Origin: Hevea brasiliensis
Taxonomy: Eukaryota; Streptophyta; Magnoliopsida; Malpighiales; Euphorbiaceae
Length of the DNA: 64,000 nucleotides
Reading direction: 5' to 3'
Assembly (NCBI RefSeq): GCF_030052815.1
Contig: NC_079505.1
Span: forward strand, 79,120,351 to 79,184,350
Shown here: positions 11,737 to 25,144 of the stretch, one piece after another
Numbering within the stretch: position 1 is the first letter of the stretch
Layout: each line of letters begins with the position of its first letter
Made by a program: the position numbers and the translations under genes
The notes under the pieces: model-generated
The model's database searches: none
Seen by the model: the letters and a program-made list of their open reading frames with translations, nothing else
What the model was told of the DNA's origin: nothing

Positions 11737-14062
11737 TGTAACAACCTAAAAAAAAAATGCAGAAACTTAAAACGCAGCAGCCCCCCCCCCCCCAATTCTC
11801 TCTCCCTGACTCCACTCTTCCCCCTCACTTTCTCCCTCCCATTTTCGTCCGACCGGCCAGCATCAGTGCTGGTGAGGTACCATCGGCCTTCCCCCATGCC
11901 GGAACAACCACCAGGCGGCGGCAGCAGCGAACAGGAGACAGCAGCAAGAGAGAGAAGGAGAGAGGTAAGAGAGGGGAGAGCGCGTGCGACCGGGGGCCCG
12001 ACTTTGCGGCGTCACCCCGGCTGACTCCGGTGGCCATTTCCGGTGATTTTAAGTGCCACGGACTCTCAAGATGATGAACTTTCAGATGAGACTAGTGGCA
12101 CCCCATTTGGTGGCCGGAGGAAGGAGAACCGGCAGGGGAAAGTTGGAAGAAAATCATATGGGTTTCTCGGTTCCCTCACTTTTCTGGCGATCCGACCGTC
12201 GGATCAAAAATCTGAGACCACCGATGGACTCAGGACGACGAGATCTTCGAGATAGGACTGGTCCCGCTCCGATCAGACACCGTTTGAAAAAGGCGATAAT
12301 CGAACGGTCCAGATCGCTTGGTGAGATTTTTGAACTTTTTCGATTTCCAAAGTTTAAAAATAATTTTATGATAATTATTAACACAATTTGGACTTAATTT
12401 AGGTGCAATCGGATCGAGGATAGCTCACCGGCACTGGGACCGCGTTTTCAGTTAGATCCGGCTTCCTGGCAGCCCGTCTCAGAACATAGTCGATATTACA
12501 TTCAATCCTAGCATTTTCAGACATTCTGGACGCATTCTAGGTGTCAGAATTGGCATAGGTAAACCCGAACTCCAAGTTGTTCATTTTCAGCTAATATCGA
12601 TTTAGAATAAAATTTATAAAATATTCGTGGATGATCGAAAAATTACAATTCCTTTTGCAATAGCCTTATAATATTATTAAGGACCGCGGAGCAAAATTTT
12701 AGAATTTTTAGAACTCGTTTGGGTAGTTTTTGCAAAAGGGCTAGTTATAGGGGCTAAATTGTAATTTTTTTTGAATTGTGGTTGTTGACTGTTTGGGTGG
12801 GCCCAGGAGGGGCCTTGTGATGTGATTGAGTTGTGATTGTGTGATTGGTAGATATAGAAGTGTATTTTGAAGCCTTTTGCAGGTTGGGTAGGTCCTAGAT
12901 ATAGGAGAAACTCTGCTGGATTTTCAGTATGAATTAGGCTGTCTGTTGCCTCTTTAGAGCTTCATTTTGACTTAGTACTAATAAATTTATAATTTAATTA
13001 TTAGGTGATCAGTGTCAGCTATTTTTCTCTATCCAGCAACCACAATAGTCCTCGCAATCGTGAGTAAAATATTAATTTTAATTGTAATTTCGATATTATT
13101 ATATGTTCAAGCATGCCCATGCATCACTTATAAATATGTATTTATGTAGTTAAACACTAGGCAAGTTTTTTATGTTGCATTCATAATTATTAAAATGTCA
13201 TGGATGTTGTTGTGGTAATTTGTTGCAGTGTGCATGTGTTGGCGTGCGTGTGGTATGGTGTTAGCTATGGACAGGACGGGTAGACACGGCTTGAGATCTT
13301 CGCTGGGACCCGGTCTTTCGGGATAGACATAGCTTGAGTTCTTCGCTTGGACCCCGATTTGGTTTATTAAGCAAAAGTCTGGCTTGAGTTCTTCACTGGC
13401 ACAGGTTGGATTAAGAGGGCTATATAGGGGATCAGCTCCCATATATGTATTGTTTGACATTATCGGGTGTGTGAGTGCTCCAAATTACCTTTTTGCTGTT
13501 ATGATGTGAAAATATTGACAATGTTGCATTTCACTCTACAGGGTGCATTAGCTTTAGATAGCTATAGAGATTATGGTTAAAATTGATATTTTACTCTCTG
13601 AGTCGAACGCTCACTCCTGTTCACCTATTTTTCTAGGCTACAGGAGGAGTTCTTTTACAGAGCAACCTGCTTTCTTCTTTGCAGGTTTAACGTCGGTTAT
13701 TTAATTATTTTATTATTTTTTCAAAATTTGAAATCTAGAACTCCGCATGTGTTAGTAATAGTGTGAACCTTATTAGAAATCGTGTTAATTTAAATTTTTG
13801 AGATTAATAAATGAAGATTTGTGTGGTATTTAAACAATTTGTAAGTGGTGGTAACAGGGTTGAGCAAGGCTCCCCTTACTTCAGTTTTTTATGGTTATCG
13901 AGTTGGGTTGACCCGAATAAAAATGTTTTATTTTATGTAATTTTATTTACATGTTGGGCCTTAGTTATGGATTTGAGAACAAAAAGGCTTACTACGAGCA
14001 TCGGGGGCTTTATACTGGCCCAGGTCCTAGTGCTGGTCCGGCCCATAGGTTGGGTTGTGACA
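11737..14062 (+). repeat. 3' LTR of the LARD-like element
   Basis: Starts TGTAACAACC and ends GGTTGTGACA, followed by the TSD AGTAA. It is slightly shorter than the left LTR (2326 against 2374 bases), partly from a shorter poly-C tract. It keeps the conserved core (about 12645-12720) and the triple CTTGAG-TTCTTCGCTGG motif (13290, 13333, 13383). Confidence 0.9.
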
Positions 14063-16226
14063 AGTAATAAAAGAATTAGAAAACCAAACCCAACAATCAA
14101 ATAGAAACAAAAAATGATAATTACCAATAAAAACTCACTTGTGATAAGTTTGGACTATATCAACACCCAAAATTGGTGGCTAGAGCAAGATTAGGGAGGG
14201 GTATTTGAAGCGTAATTGCAAACTTACCAAAACTTGAGAAAGAGCTGTAGATGACTTGTGATGTGAGAGACGATGGAGGATCAGTGTTTATGAGAGACTG
14301 AAGATTTTTTGTTGAAGGGAGATACTGAAGGCGAGGAATAAGAAATGTTTAAAAATAAAAAGAATATGTTATAATTAAAATTTTATAAATTATGTAAATA
14401 TAAAATTGAAATGCAAAAATTTTAAATTATCTAAAATTATCGATTTGGTAGTTTAAAAATATATAGTAAAAATCATGGTTTGGGAACCATCACTTTACAA
14501 TCTAAAATAATCATTTTTCAAAAATAATATTCACAAATAAGTAGCATTGCCATACCATACATTATGAAACCATGGAAAATCATCATTCAAATAAGGGGTT
14601 GAGGTTTGACTAATATTACAATTTAATCCTTACATTTTAGAAATTGAACAACTTAGTCCATCACTTATGTTTTCATTCAATTAAAATTAACTACTATTAT
14701 ATAGATTATTTATTTCTATTCCATAAAAAAATTTAAGAAAAAAATTTAATAAGAACAAAGTTAATAAAAAAAATAAATTTTAATAATTTCAGTAATTATC
14801 AATATAAAAAATAAATCATTTATTTTTTAAAATATAAAAATTAAGTTGAAATATTGATCAAAATTCAAGAATTAACAGTAAATTTCTCTTATTAATAAAT
14901 GATATATTTACCTTCTCATTTAAATTAATGGTAACATTATATGAAAAAATTTTAAGTTTTAATGAAAGTATAAGTGGAACTAACTCCATCAATTTTTAAA
15001 TATGGACAAATCCAAGACTAAACAATAAATTGAAAAAAAAAAAAAAAAAGAGGCAATCATCATTCGGCAATGATTATCAACGTCATATGATGGTGGGACA
15101 GTTTAGGTAATGGACCACAGAAGCAATCCCAGATGGCCAGCTATTAGCCCAAAGGGGACCATCATTACTAACCAATCCATCAACGGTTGGTTAGGCATGA
15201 TAATTTTGGGCTTCCATGGGCCATCATAAGTGTTACCTAACCTCTGTGGTCCATTCCATTGATATATGAAGGGTCGGCGTCCCTAATCATACGAGGACAA
15301 TGTCCTGTAGCACCCATTCGGTTAATCAAATTAAATTCATCTATCTATTTAATTTAATTTAATGATTAAAAATACATCATTTAATATAATTAGGTCAGTT
15401 TTGAGTCTCTCCCTTCCAATCTCTTAGCTAATGATAAATAAAATAAAATTTTAATAATTTTTAAATATTAATTTGATTAAATCAAGTTAAAATTAAGAGA
15501 AAATTAAATTTAATTAAAATTGAAAACAAAAAAATTAACCAATTAATGGTTACAATAAAACTAACAAAAAAATTATAATATGTATTTTATATTATTAATT
15601 AATAAAAAGTTAACAAAAATGTATTTATAATCTTTTTATTTATAAAAATAATAAATATGATTTATTTTTAGTAAAATATAAATAATATATTGTTAATAAA
15701 ATTATAATTAATATATTAATTAATTAAAATCAGCTATTTTGGTTAGTTCCAATAATTCATTAAGGATTATTTTAAAACTATTTAAAAAATCTTAAATGCA
15801 CTATATTGATATATAGAATAATGTGCCTTTCTCATATAAAATAAATTAATTTTAATGACTAGAAAATATTTTTAATCATAAATATAAAAAGAAAATTTAA
15901 ATGCAGAAACTTAATTAATAATTTAATTTTTATTTTTCTTTTATTTTTAAATTTCAATTTAAAAAAATCTACACGTTGAACTTAATTTTCAATTATGTTG
16001 AACTTAAACTATTATTAGATAATATTAAATATAAGTCCTAAATTACATAATAAAACATAATTCTCTACACCATTAAAAATATTTCTTCCGCACAAATAAC
16101 TCAAACTGAAAATGCTAATTGAGTCTTACTAATTGAATCAACTCTCATTAACAGTGATAATATTCTCTTATTGAAATAATTTAAAGTGAAAATACTAACG
16201 AAGTCTTATCAATTGAATCAACTCTC

Positions 16227-16229
<3 letters not shown>

Positions 16230-16272
<43 letters not shown>
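16230..16272. repeat. (TAA)n microsatellite
   Basis: About 14 uninterrupted trinucleotide units directly after the second copy of an 80-base direct repeat. Confidence 0.9.
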
Positions 16273-18806
16273 GTTTTTTATTTGATTTTAATTGTAATTT
16301 AAGTTTTAAATTTTATAGTTTGAAACACAATTTTAATATTATAAATTTATATATATATATATTCACGTGATGGAATAAAACCATTAAACTATATATAATT
16401 TTTCACATGATCAGAGAAGGAAAGTTTCTGCCATGGCAACTAAATCTTACCTAACAAGAAATAGGGGCAAAAATTGTAAATGAAGATTCCATGATGCAAA
16501 TGAGTGGATGCCTCAGGTCGCCTTCACCTCTGATACGTATGTTTCCTCCTATAATAATAAATAATGACATGTGTAAGCCTCTTGCCCCCACCCCTTATCA
16601 ACAACAAGAACCCCTTCCATAGACACGTAGCCATGAAGCTGGCCATATACAATATGGATAATTCAAGTTGAAAGAGATATATACCAAAATATATATAGAA
16701 CACCATTGGCTTTAAAATAATTTTATCTTCTGAAAATCAATATATATTTCCAAACCATTTATGGAATCCCCATATGACTTAGAAAACCTAGCTGCAATAC
16801 ACACACAACACAAGACCCTAATATAGAAACCCTTCTTGATATTTCTGAGTTACTCATCTTCCAGGGCAAGCAGTATATTAATTATATATGTACTTAAAAC
16901 GTGATATCCCGAGCAAACACTTTATTTTTTACCTTAACTGGAAGGACACAGCCCCTTCATGTTCTAAAGACTTTTAAGGAGTTTTCTCAAGATGGGGTAT
17001 GATAAATTTCTTGCAATGATTTCTTACTAGATCCATGTAGCACTTCATTTCTCGTTAAGATATGGATGTTTAACTAACCTCATGCTTTTCTATACCTTGC
17101 CAAGTTTTTTGCAATGGTTTAGCTCATTTCTTGTTTCTTGAATTGGATGGTTGCATGAGTCATATTGAATCATTTTCATAGGTTAATTTCTTGGATTGTT
17201 CAGAGCTATTTTTAAGTTAATTTATACTTAAATGATTTTAAGTGTGCACTCTTCGATCCGTTTTTAGTAGAGTTGAATTTCAAGAAAGGGGAATTTTCTT
17301 TCTTATCAACTAAACTAATACTAATATTTTTGTACAAGATAAAATAAACAAATTAACTAATTTATTGGAAATATAACTTAATAATGTGAAAATAAAATTA
17401 TAATCTATCAGCAAATTAATTTGCAAAATCTAATTAATATTCTTGGGTATTGTTATTAGACTTAAATTAATTTTAATTAGCAAATGAATTAATAAGATTA
17501 CACATAGGTTAAAAAAAAAATTGATCAATTTTATGGTTAGCAAAATGGGATGATAGGCAACAGATTTCGTCGTGCCTTTATATATTGCGCAAAATCTGCG
17601 CATGGTCAAGTCAATTTTAGCATCTTAGAATATATAGGAAAAAACACAAAATAAAGCTAAATTGTATTGCTTTGCAATTGTGGAAAGTATCTATATTTTA
17701 ACAAAATTAATTATTTTATCAATTATTTTGAAAATATATTATTCAGTATATTTTGTTTCTTTTAAATTATTTAGTTCATTCATCAAATTTTTTATTATTT
17801 ATACTATTTATATTATTATATAGTCCCTTTATTTTAAGAAAATTAATTAATTATTCTCTAAACTTAAAAAACACTACTATTTAATTCATCTATTTTAGTA
17901 AAATTAATTAGTTAATTTATATATTTTAAAAAATATAATATTTTGAAAAATATAATTTCGATAAAAATAAAATTTTGCTATGTCGAGACTAAATTAAAAT
18001 TTATATTTTTTTAAATTTTAATTCGTTGGATATTATTTTTATATTTTTTATTAAAAAATAATTTTTCTAAATTACTTAAAAATTTAAGAAAATTGATTAA
18101 CTTTTTTATGTAGACAGGTTGTATCTGTTATATTAACAAATGAAAATAAATAGAGAATAAGAGGAAAAAGAGTATAAATCTCAAGGATAAAAAATATGAA
18201 TGGGAAAAATAAGAAAAAATAAGAGAAAAATAAAAGGGATAAAATTATGATAGTTTAAGTATAAAAGATAATTATAAGACTATATAGTTAATAAAGTTAA
18301 ATAATATGGATTAACTAATATATTTTTTTAAAATATAAAGACTAATTAATTAATTTTATTATAATAAAGAAATAAAATAATAATTTAATTATTATTAATT
18401 AATACAAAAATTAATAAAAAATTTAAATAATTTAATAAAAATAAAAAAAAAAATTTTTTCGTCAGGCCTGACGCTAAAAAGCGTCATATGTCGTCTTATA
18501 TATATTTACTTGTATAAATTAATGCTAACTTTTTAATTTTAAAAAATGGAAATATGATTTTTTAAAATATTTTTTTTATTTCATTAATTAAATAAAAAAA
18601 TTTATCATACCTAAAGAAATAATTGAAAATAGTGAAAAAAAGTCGTTAGTAAACAGTATACTAGACTAGTAGCTCTAGTTACGTGCATAGGCACATCAAA
18701 ATCCAGTGAACTTTGAAAAGAGTTTTGTCGTGTGTTAGGGCTTAATTAGGTTGGTCCATAGTCAATTCCGTTCAATTCCTTTGCTTAGATGCTGACATTA
18801 TAATAC

Positions 18807-18810
<4 letters not shown>

Positions 18811-18878
<68 letters not shown>
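18811..18878. repeat. (TA)n microsatellite
   Basis: About 34 uninterrupted TA units, the longest dinucleotide run in the window. Confidence 0.95.
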
Positions 18879-18882
<4 letters not shown>

Positions 18883-19454
18883 ATTTTAAATTAAAATACA
18901 CAAATTCAAACACAATATAAATTGAAATTGAATTAATGAATTAACAAAAATTGCATTGTCTACTTATAAAGCTTGATTTTAGTTATAGATAATGGGCAGA
19001 AATTCTTATGATTGGTGTAACAAGTTTTGAAAAGCCATTCACCATTTGTATATTGGTCTTATAGTTTGGTGGGTTTAACGTACTTGGATTATATTTGGAT
19101 GGTAAATCAGTGGTCAAATTATAAATAATCAAGTTGTTAGTTTTGTTTGAATATAATTTTGATGGAGATGGTGCAATTTACCTATCAATCATCGCTATAA
19201 CAAAGACACTTAGCCAACCCATCTGTAAAATTTATTCCTAATAAATATTTATATACTCTATGCATATTCATGCACAAGTAAGAGACTCGATACAATCGAT
19301 AAAGATGGGAATTTTTTTTTATCAATTAAGTTTTATAGGAATTACAATAGGTCGGATATTTATGAAAATTATTTTATTTTAACTTGAATTTTATTAATAT
19401 TTTTAAAATTTAAATTTATTTTAAATTCGATTAAAATTTATTATCAATTATTCG

Positions 19455-20750
19455 CACTATAAGAAAATATCGGAACAGAAACCGACTTTAGAAACGGATT
19501 TATATCGGTTTATAATTTAAAACCGCTTTTGCAACGGAAATTAAGTTGAACTAGTTAATTTTATCAAAAACCGATTAGAAACGGATTTGAAACCGAAATT
19601 TAAAACAGAAAAACATCGGTTTCAAAATTCTAAATTAGCATCAGTTTAGAAACCGATTAGAAACCGAAATCTAAAACCGACATATTTTTGTTTCTAATTT
19701 GAAGGCTCAAAATTAGTTCTATTGTATTAGGTCATATTAGAAACCAAATAACGTCGGTTTGTAATTCATTGAATTTAATTTAGAAACCGATTGAATTCGG
19801 TTTCCACAATGACTGTATTTTCTATTTATATTTAGAAACCGATTTTTATCGGTTTCAAAATTAATATAATTTCTATTCTATTTATTAAATTTTAAAGTGA
19901 AAATAACAACCGATTATTTTCGATTTCTAGTTTATTGTAGAAACCGATAACTTTCAGTTTCAAAATTTATTTATTGTATATTTTATTTAATAAATTTTAA
20001 AGTTAGTTTAGAAACCGATTTGTTTCGGTTTCTATTTGTATATGGTATATTTAGAAACCAATTTGTCGGTTTCAAAATTAATATTGTTTCTAATTTTTTT
20101 ATGAATTTTAATGTCAAAATAGAAACCGATTTTTATCGGTTTCTAATTTTTTTTGAAATTTAGAAACCGATATTTTTCTGTTTCAAAATTTATCTAATTG
20201 TGTATTTTATTTAATATATTTAAAGTCAACTTAGAAACCGATTTTTATCGGTTTCTATTTTCAGTAATATTTAGAAACCGATTATTTTCGGTTTCAAACT
20301 AAATCTATCATCAATTTTATTGATTAAATTTAAAGTCAAATTAGGAACCGATTCACATCGGTTTCTAATTCTTATGGTTAATTTTAGAAACGGATTATTT
20401 TCGGTTTCAAAAATTAAAGTGTTATTTAATTTTATTTAGAAATCAATTATTTTCGATTTCAAACTTAATCAAATTAGAAACCGATTCTTATCGGTTTCTA
20501 ATTCTTCTATTTATATTTTGAAACCGATTATTTTTGGTTTCAAAATTAATCTATTATTTATTTTATTTATTAAAATATTAAAAGGAATTAGAAACCGAGT
20601 TTTATCGGTTTCTAATTTATTTTGTTATAATTAGAAACCGATTTGTGCGGTTTCAAAAGTTATGTATATTTAGAAACCGAATATTTTCGGTTTCAAAAAA
20701 CCCTTGGATTAGAAACCGATTTTAGTCAGTTTCTAATTGCCATTTATTTA
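19455..20750. repeat. Left TIR and subterminal palindrome array of the CACTA element
   Basis: After the terminal CACTATAAGAAAA, units of the form GAAACCGATTTTTATCGGTTTC recur for about 1.3 kb. Each is itself an inverted repeat (AACCGAT facing ATCGGTT), separated by 20-60 bases of A/T-rich filler. In En/Spm elements short subterminal repeats bind the TNPA protein, and these are the obvious counterparts. Confidence 0.85.
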
Positions 20751-21643
20751 TTTAATTTTACAAAGCTGCCCATTTGACAACAGTGTAGATTATCTTAATG
20801 GTTATCTATAAAATTAAAATTACTTCAAATTATTAACAAAAACAGTGAAATATTATATCTTGTTCAATGCCCTAGGACTTTCTCTCTCTCTTTATGTTTT
20901 TCTTTTTCTTTCTTAAGTTGGTGCTGAGATTAAGCATGGTGCAACAAGTAGTCCATTCCATATGATCCATGAAATTTATAGCAGTCAAATTGGAAATCAG
21001 AATCAGATTTCTCTTTTAAGATGTTTTATTTATATATATAAACTGCAAAATCAAATAAATTTATTTTGTACTTAATGAAAATTAATTTATTTTTTTATAT
21101 TTTTATTTTTTTTAATTTTAATTATTGTATGAGAATATAAAATAATTTTTTTTATTTTGAATTAATTATAATTATAACTTTTCAATTTATTTAATTATAA
21201 GAAAAAATAAAAATAATATATTTTATTTTTTTACTTTAAATAACTAAAGTTAATTACATTCAAAATTTTTTATTTTAATTAATTAAACTATATGTTTTGT
21301 TTTAATTAGTATAATTAATTATAATTATAAATTTTAATTTTAATTATTTATATAAAAATATAAAAATAATAGTTTTATATTTTAATTATTATTATAATTA
21401 TTTTTATTAATTGTTTTAATTATTAAGATTATTTTAATTGATTCATCTTAATTCAAATTCATTCAAGCAACTGATTCACAATTTTTTTTTAAATAAATGT
21501 TTATTACCCATAAAGTAAGTCTAAAATTAAAATTGCAGAAGTTCAATTGTCTCAAAATAAAAGAAGAATTAATTGTTTTTTAAAAATTTAGGCTTTATTT
21601 AACTTTTTTCCTTTTCTGGCCCTTTTCTTTTTAGTCCTTTTTG

Positions 21644-21709
<66 letters not shown>

Positions 21710-24066
21710 AGATAAAAAAAAACAAAATCCTCTTCTCGTCTTCTCTTTCAACTCTTCTCCTTCCTATCTCTACTGTATTTTTATTATAATACTATCCCAT
21801 TTAACTTAAGGATTGAGAGATCCTCATCAGTAATCTATAGAGCTTCTATAATGAAACAACAAAAATAAAACCTATATTAATGAAATTAAAATTTCAGATT
21901 TCCAAGAAAAAAAAAATCTCAAAACAAACAGAGCACAGCAGAATTACACAGAAGACAAAAGTATACAAAATTAAACCACCCCCAAAAAAAAAAACAACAA
22001 CATTAAAGCTAAATATATAATTAAATTAAATAGCACGCAAGAGCAATAATCATAAGCAATTAAAACATTATTTTTTTAAAACAACAGAGCCAATAAGCAG
22101 AAAAAACACAAATTCAATGACAAAACACGGAAACAAGAAAGGAATAACTGATAGAACTATACTGAGAGAGAAACCTGCTCAAAAATGCGTGAGGGTTCTC
22201 TGAGAATAATCAACAATGGTAAAGATAGCCCTTCTCCGCTAGAAAATTTCATCGATTGAGAACTTGGGAAGGGATTAGGGACTTTCATTAGCGTAAGAGC
22301 ACTGGAAATTGCCACGACCGTGAGGATTGTACTTGATGGAATCGAACTCGAGCTCAAAGCCCAAAGGTACCGCTTACAGAGAGATGTTTTTGTAGTTTAG
22401 AGCTTGGGTATTCAAATTTCGTAGTTCGTGACTTCTGGACTCGTAGTTTAAAGAAAAATCTTTGTTCTCCCAAATACCCAAATAGCTTTCTTTGCTCTCT
22501 AGAACAAATCTCCTCAATTTGGTGGATTGAAGCACGAGTGGATCCGCCTAAGGTTTGCTATTTAATTTGATAGTCATTTTGTTTCTTTGCTTCCGGGTCT
22601 TTCACGCTAGTTGGTCGCCTTTGATGCTTAGGTTTCTTTCGCCTCGATTTCCTCCTGGAGAGTCGACCAGAGACTTTACTACACGGATTCTTCTTGGCAT
22701 TTTTACCTCTAGGATTCTTTGTGTTGCTGCTGCTGTCCTTCACGACCTCAGGTTCGTTGATTATTTTTTCCTCCTTTTTTAAGTAGTAATTATCCATCAA
22801 ATTGGTGAAATTGGGCAATTTTGGTTGTTTCGGTTGGGATTTGTGTATTTTTACGTTAACTTTGGAGATTCCGTGTGAAGAGAAGATGATTTGGTGGTTC
22901 TCCATCACGCATATATGTCCATTTTTAAACTTTCCCGCTTTTTATCCTCGCTTATTTAATTTTTCTTTGTTGTGTTTGTTTTCTTTTGAACTTATGAGAC
23001 TTTTGATTTAGATCAGAATTATTTCTACAATTGATGTATTGTATGATTTATTTCATGGAATTGTTGTCTTGTTTTGTAATTATAATAGATTTATTTGATT
23101 TTTTTTGAGTTTTGAAAATGCAAGGTGTTTGGTCCGGTGTTGATTCAGTTCGTATTACACCGGTTATAGTATTGTTTGATTAAATTTGCAGCCAAAGAGT
23201 GTAAAAGAAACGTTTGGGGCTGGTCTGGTAGGGTCAATGAAATTGAATAAAGAAAAAGTGAAATTTCTCCAATCATTATTTTTCCCACTTCCCACATATA
23301 TTCTCAGACAGAATGCTCAAAAGTCAATCAAAATTTGTGACTTATGGGAGAATTTATTTATTTTTCCGTGAAATCTCGATAGCAATTGGCAAACTCTGAG
23401 AATATAATTTTGTCGTTTCTAAAATGGGTATCGATACATATTTGTATTCTTAACTTCTTATGAAACTTGTTTTGCAAGACAGTTTGACAAGCTTGTGTTT
23501 TTATACAAATCAATATTAAACTGTTTTTGAGGACTGCAAATTGTTCCAAGTATCTAAGGTTCACAATTATAGTTGTGAAGAAGACCTTTTGAAACCACTC
23601 CTTTTGAAACCACTCTCTGATGTGCTCTACTTGTGTGAATGAATGAAATAGCAGTATGTTTTATTGTATTGTAGGTGCAATGCAAAGCGTATACTCTTAT
23701 GATAAGTTATATTAGGTTGATTGACACTGCTTTCTAGTTTCTAGTTTATTTTTGCAAATTTAGTACTATGGTTCCTTGTCAATTACAATTTTGTTTAGTG
23801 TTGGAGTACTGCTCTGTGCATTGTTGTGTTATCATTTAATATTTATAGTGATTATTATGGAATTATGTACAATTTTGGATCAAAAGCAGTTGCAGATTTG
23901 GAAAAATGAGAGAATGAATTTTCATTCATCGATAAAGCTGGTACACAGTAAAAGTGTTTTATATACAAATAATAGTTATTTGATTAAAATTATTTATTAT
24001 TTCAAAATAGCACTCAATCAGCGTATGCTTTTAGAGTTTCAATATCAGATTATCAATAGATTTAAA

Positions 24067-24107
<41 letters not shown>

Positions 24108-24301
24108 TTTAACTTTATTTTAAAAGACAGTTTTTATTTGATTATTTCAAATTATAAACAGTTTTTATTATTTAACTATTATTATTTAACTATTATTGTT
24201 TTATTTTTATTTGATTTACAAATAACTTTTTTTATAACTGAAATTATACTATATTTTTCATTATTAAAATTAAATAATTATTTGAAAATTTATGAATTTA
24301 C

Positions 24302-24350
<49 letters not shown>

Positions 24351-25144
24351 TAATCATATTATTATCAAAAAATAAATAAATAATACATATAAAAAATTAT
24401 AAAAGCAAAATAAGTTTTTTTAAAAATAAAATAAAAAATTATTTTTATAGTTATTTAGTAGGCTATTAGTTGTGGATGAGTACACTCAAATAGTTCAGAT
24501 GTAAATTAGCAACCAAACTTACATATTTAATTACAAATAAAAGATTGTATGTTTATTTTATTGCTATACTAATATCTATTTTTTGATGTCCTTTAATTTT
24601 AATGATTATTATGTTTTTTAATTTTATACTATTATGCCATATAATGTATAGTTATTTATTTATTTATTTACTTTGAGGTGTTAAATTTTATACAAGAATT
24701 TACTGACAGAATTTCTTTTCTTTTTTTTTTTTTTGGAACTGCAGTCTGTCTCATTCTCTTTTGGTCACTATCTCTCGTTATTTTGTCCCTTGTTTTCAGT
24801 ATCACACAGGTAAGTAATATTTTAATATGGCGTTTTAATTTGTAGATGCATGCATATCAATTTTTGAGGTGATAATTTTTTCTATTTGTAGAAATTTTGT
24901 AACATCTCTCATTGTTCTCTGGGTGCAAATTTTATGTTGTGCACTTGGAGAACTAATGGGAGATGCTGCTAGAATTTTTACAAATATATGACATGTCATT
25001 ATCTGTCTGTTATTGGTAGAGATGATACAATTCTAATTGGGTTAGGGCCTTACCTTTCAATGCATGATTGGGGATATGATGTCATTCTGATATATGACAT
25101 ATCATTACTAATATTCACTTAATTATTACACAGCTATTAGCAAA
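20751..25144. other. CACTA 5' region without recognised coding sequence
   Basis: 4.4 kb between the subterminal array and the transposase ATG. It contains (TA)n at 21646-21702 and 24070-24102, (TAA)n at 24302-24348, and a less AT-biased patch at about 22140-23000. Open frames there (for example 22555-22782 plus, 22558-22908 minus) match nothing I know. It may hold the promoter, leader exons and an intron of the transposase unit, or captured DNA. Confidence 0.45.
21646..21702. repeat. (TA)n microsatellite inside the CACTA element
   Basis: About 28 uninterrupted units. Confidence 0.95.

Larger units (their letters stand above)
4728..14067 (+). mobile_element. Complete large LTR retrotransposon without recognisable gag-pol (LARD-like), TSD included
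   Basis: The element proper is 4733-14062. It is flanked by the 5-base direct repeat AGTAA (4728-4732 and 14063-14067). Two long direct repeats begin TG and end CA: 4733-7106 and 11737-14062. A primer-binding site follows the left LTR and a purine-rich tract precedes the right one, which sets plus orientation. The 4.6 kb interior has stops in all frames and none of the RT, integrase, protease or zinc-knuckle motifs I looked for. LTR termini (TGTAACAACC and GGTTGTGACA) and the PPT context are like plant Gypsy chromoviruses of the Del/Tekay kind, so this is best read as a non-autonomous Gypsy derivative. The alternative is a very decayed autonomous element, but the second copy at 51890-57055 has a matching non-coding interior. 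Confidence 0.85.
14068..19451. other. AT-rich intergenic spacer with repeats
   Basis: No intact gene seen. At 14100-14340 the minus strand reads like a short 5' leader ending in a GTAAGTTT donor, but no coding frame follows. Around 14460-14600 are MITE-like sequences. An imperfect direct repeat with an 80-base period lies at 16101-16155 and 16181-16232. The rest is A/T runs and microsatellites. Confidence 0.6.

Noticed and set aside
19455..20750. Regular repeats and spacers resembling a CRISPR array
   Set aside because: The units are imperfect palindromes inside a TSD-flanked CACTA transposon in a plant genome; they are subterminal repeats.
22558..22908. 116-codon basic frame on the minus strand inside the CACTA element
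   Set aside because: No recognisable domain, no splice context, and a competing open frame on the other strand.
24009..24105. Coding calls running through (TA)n or (TAA)n tracts here and at 8373-8570, 24138-24353 and 60256-60453
   Set aside because: Poly-Ile/Tyr translations of microsatellites.
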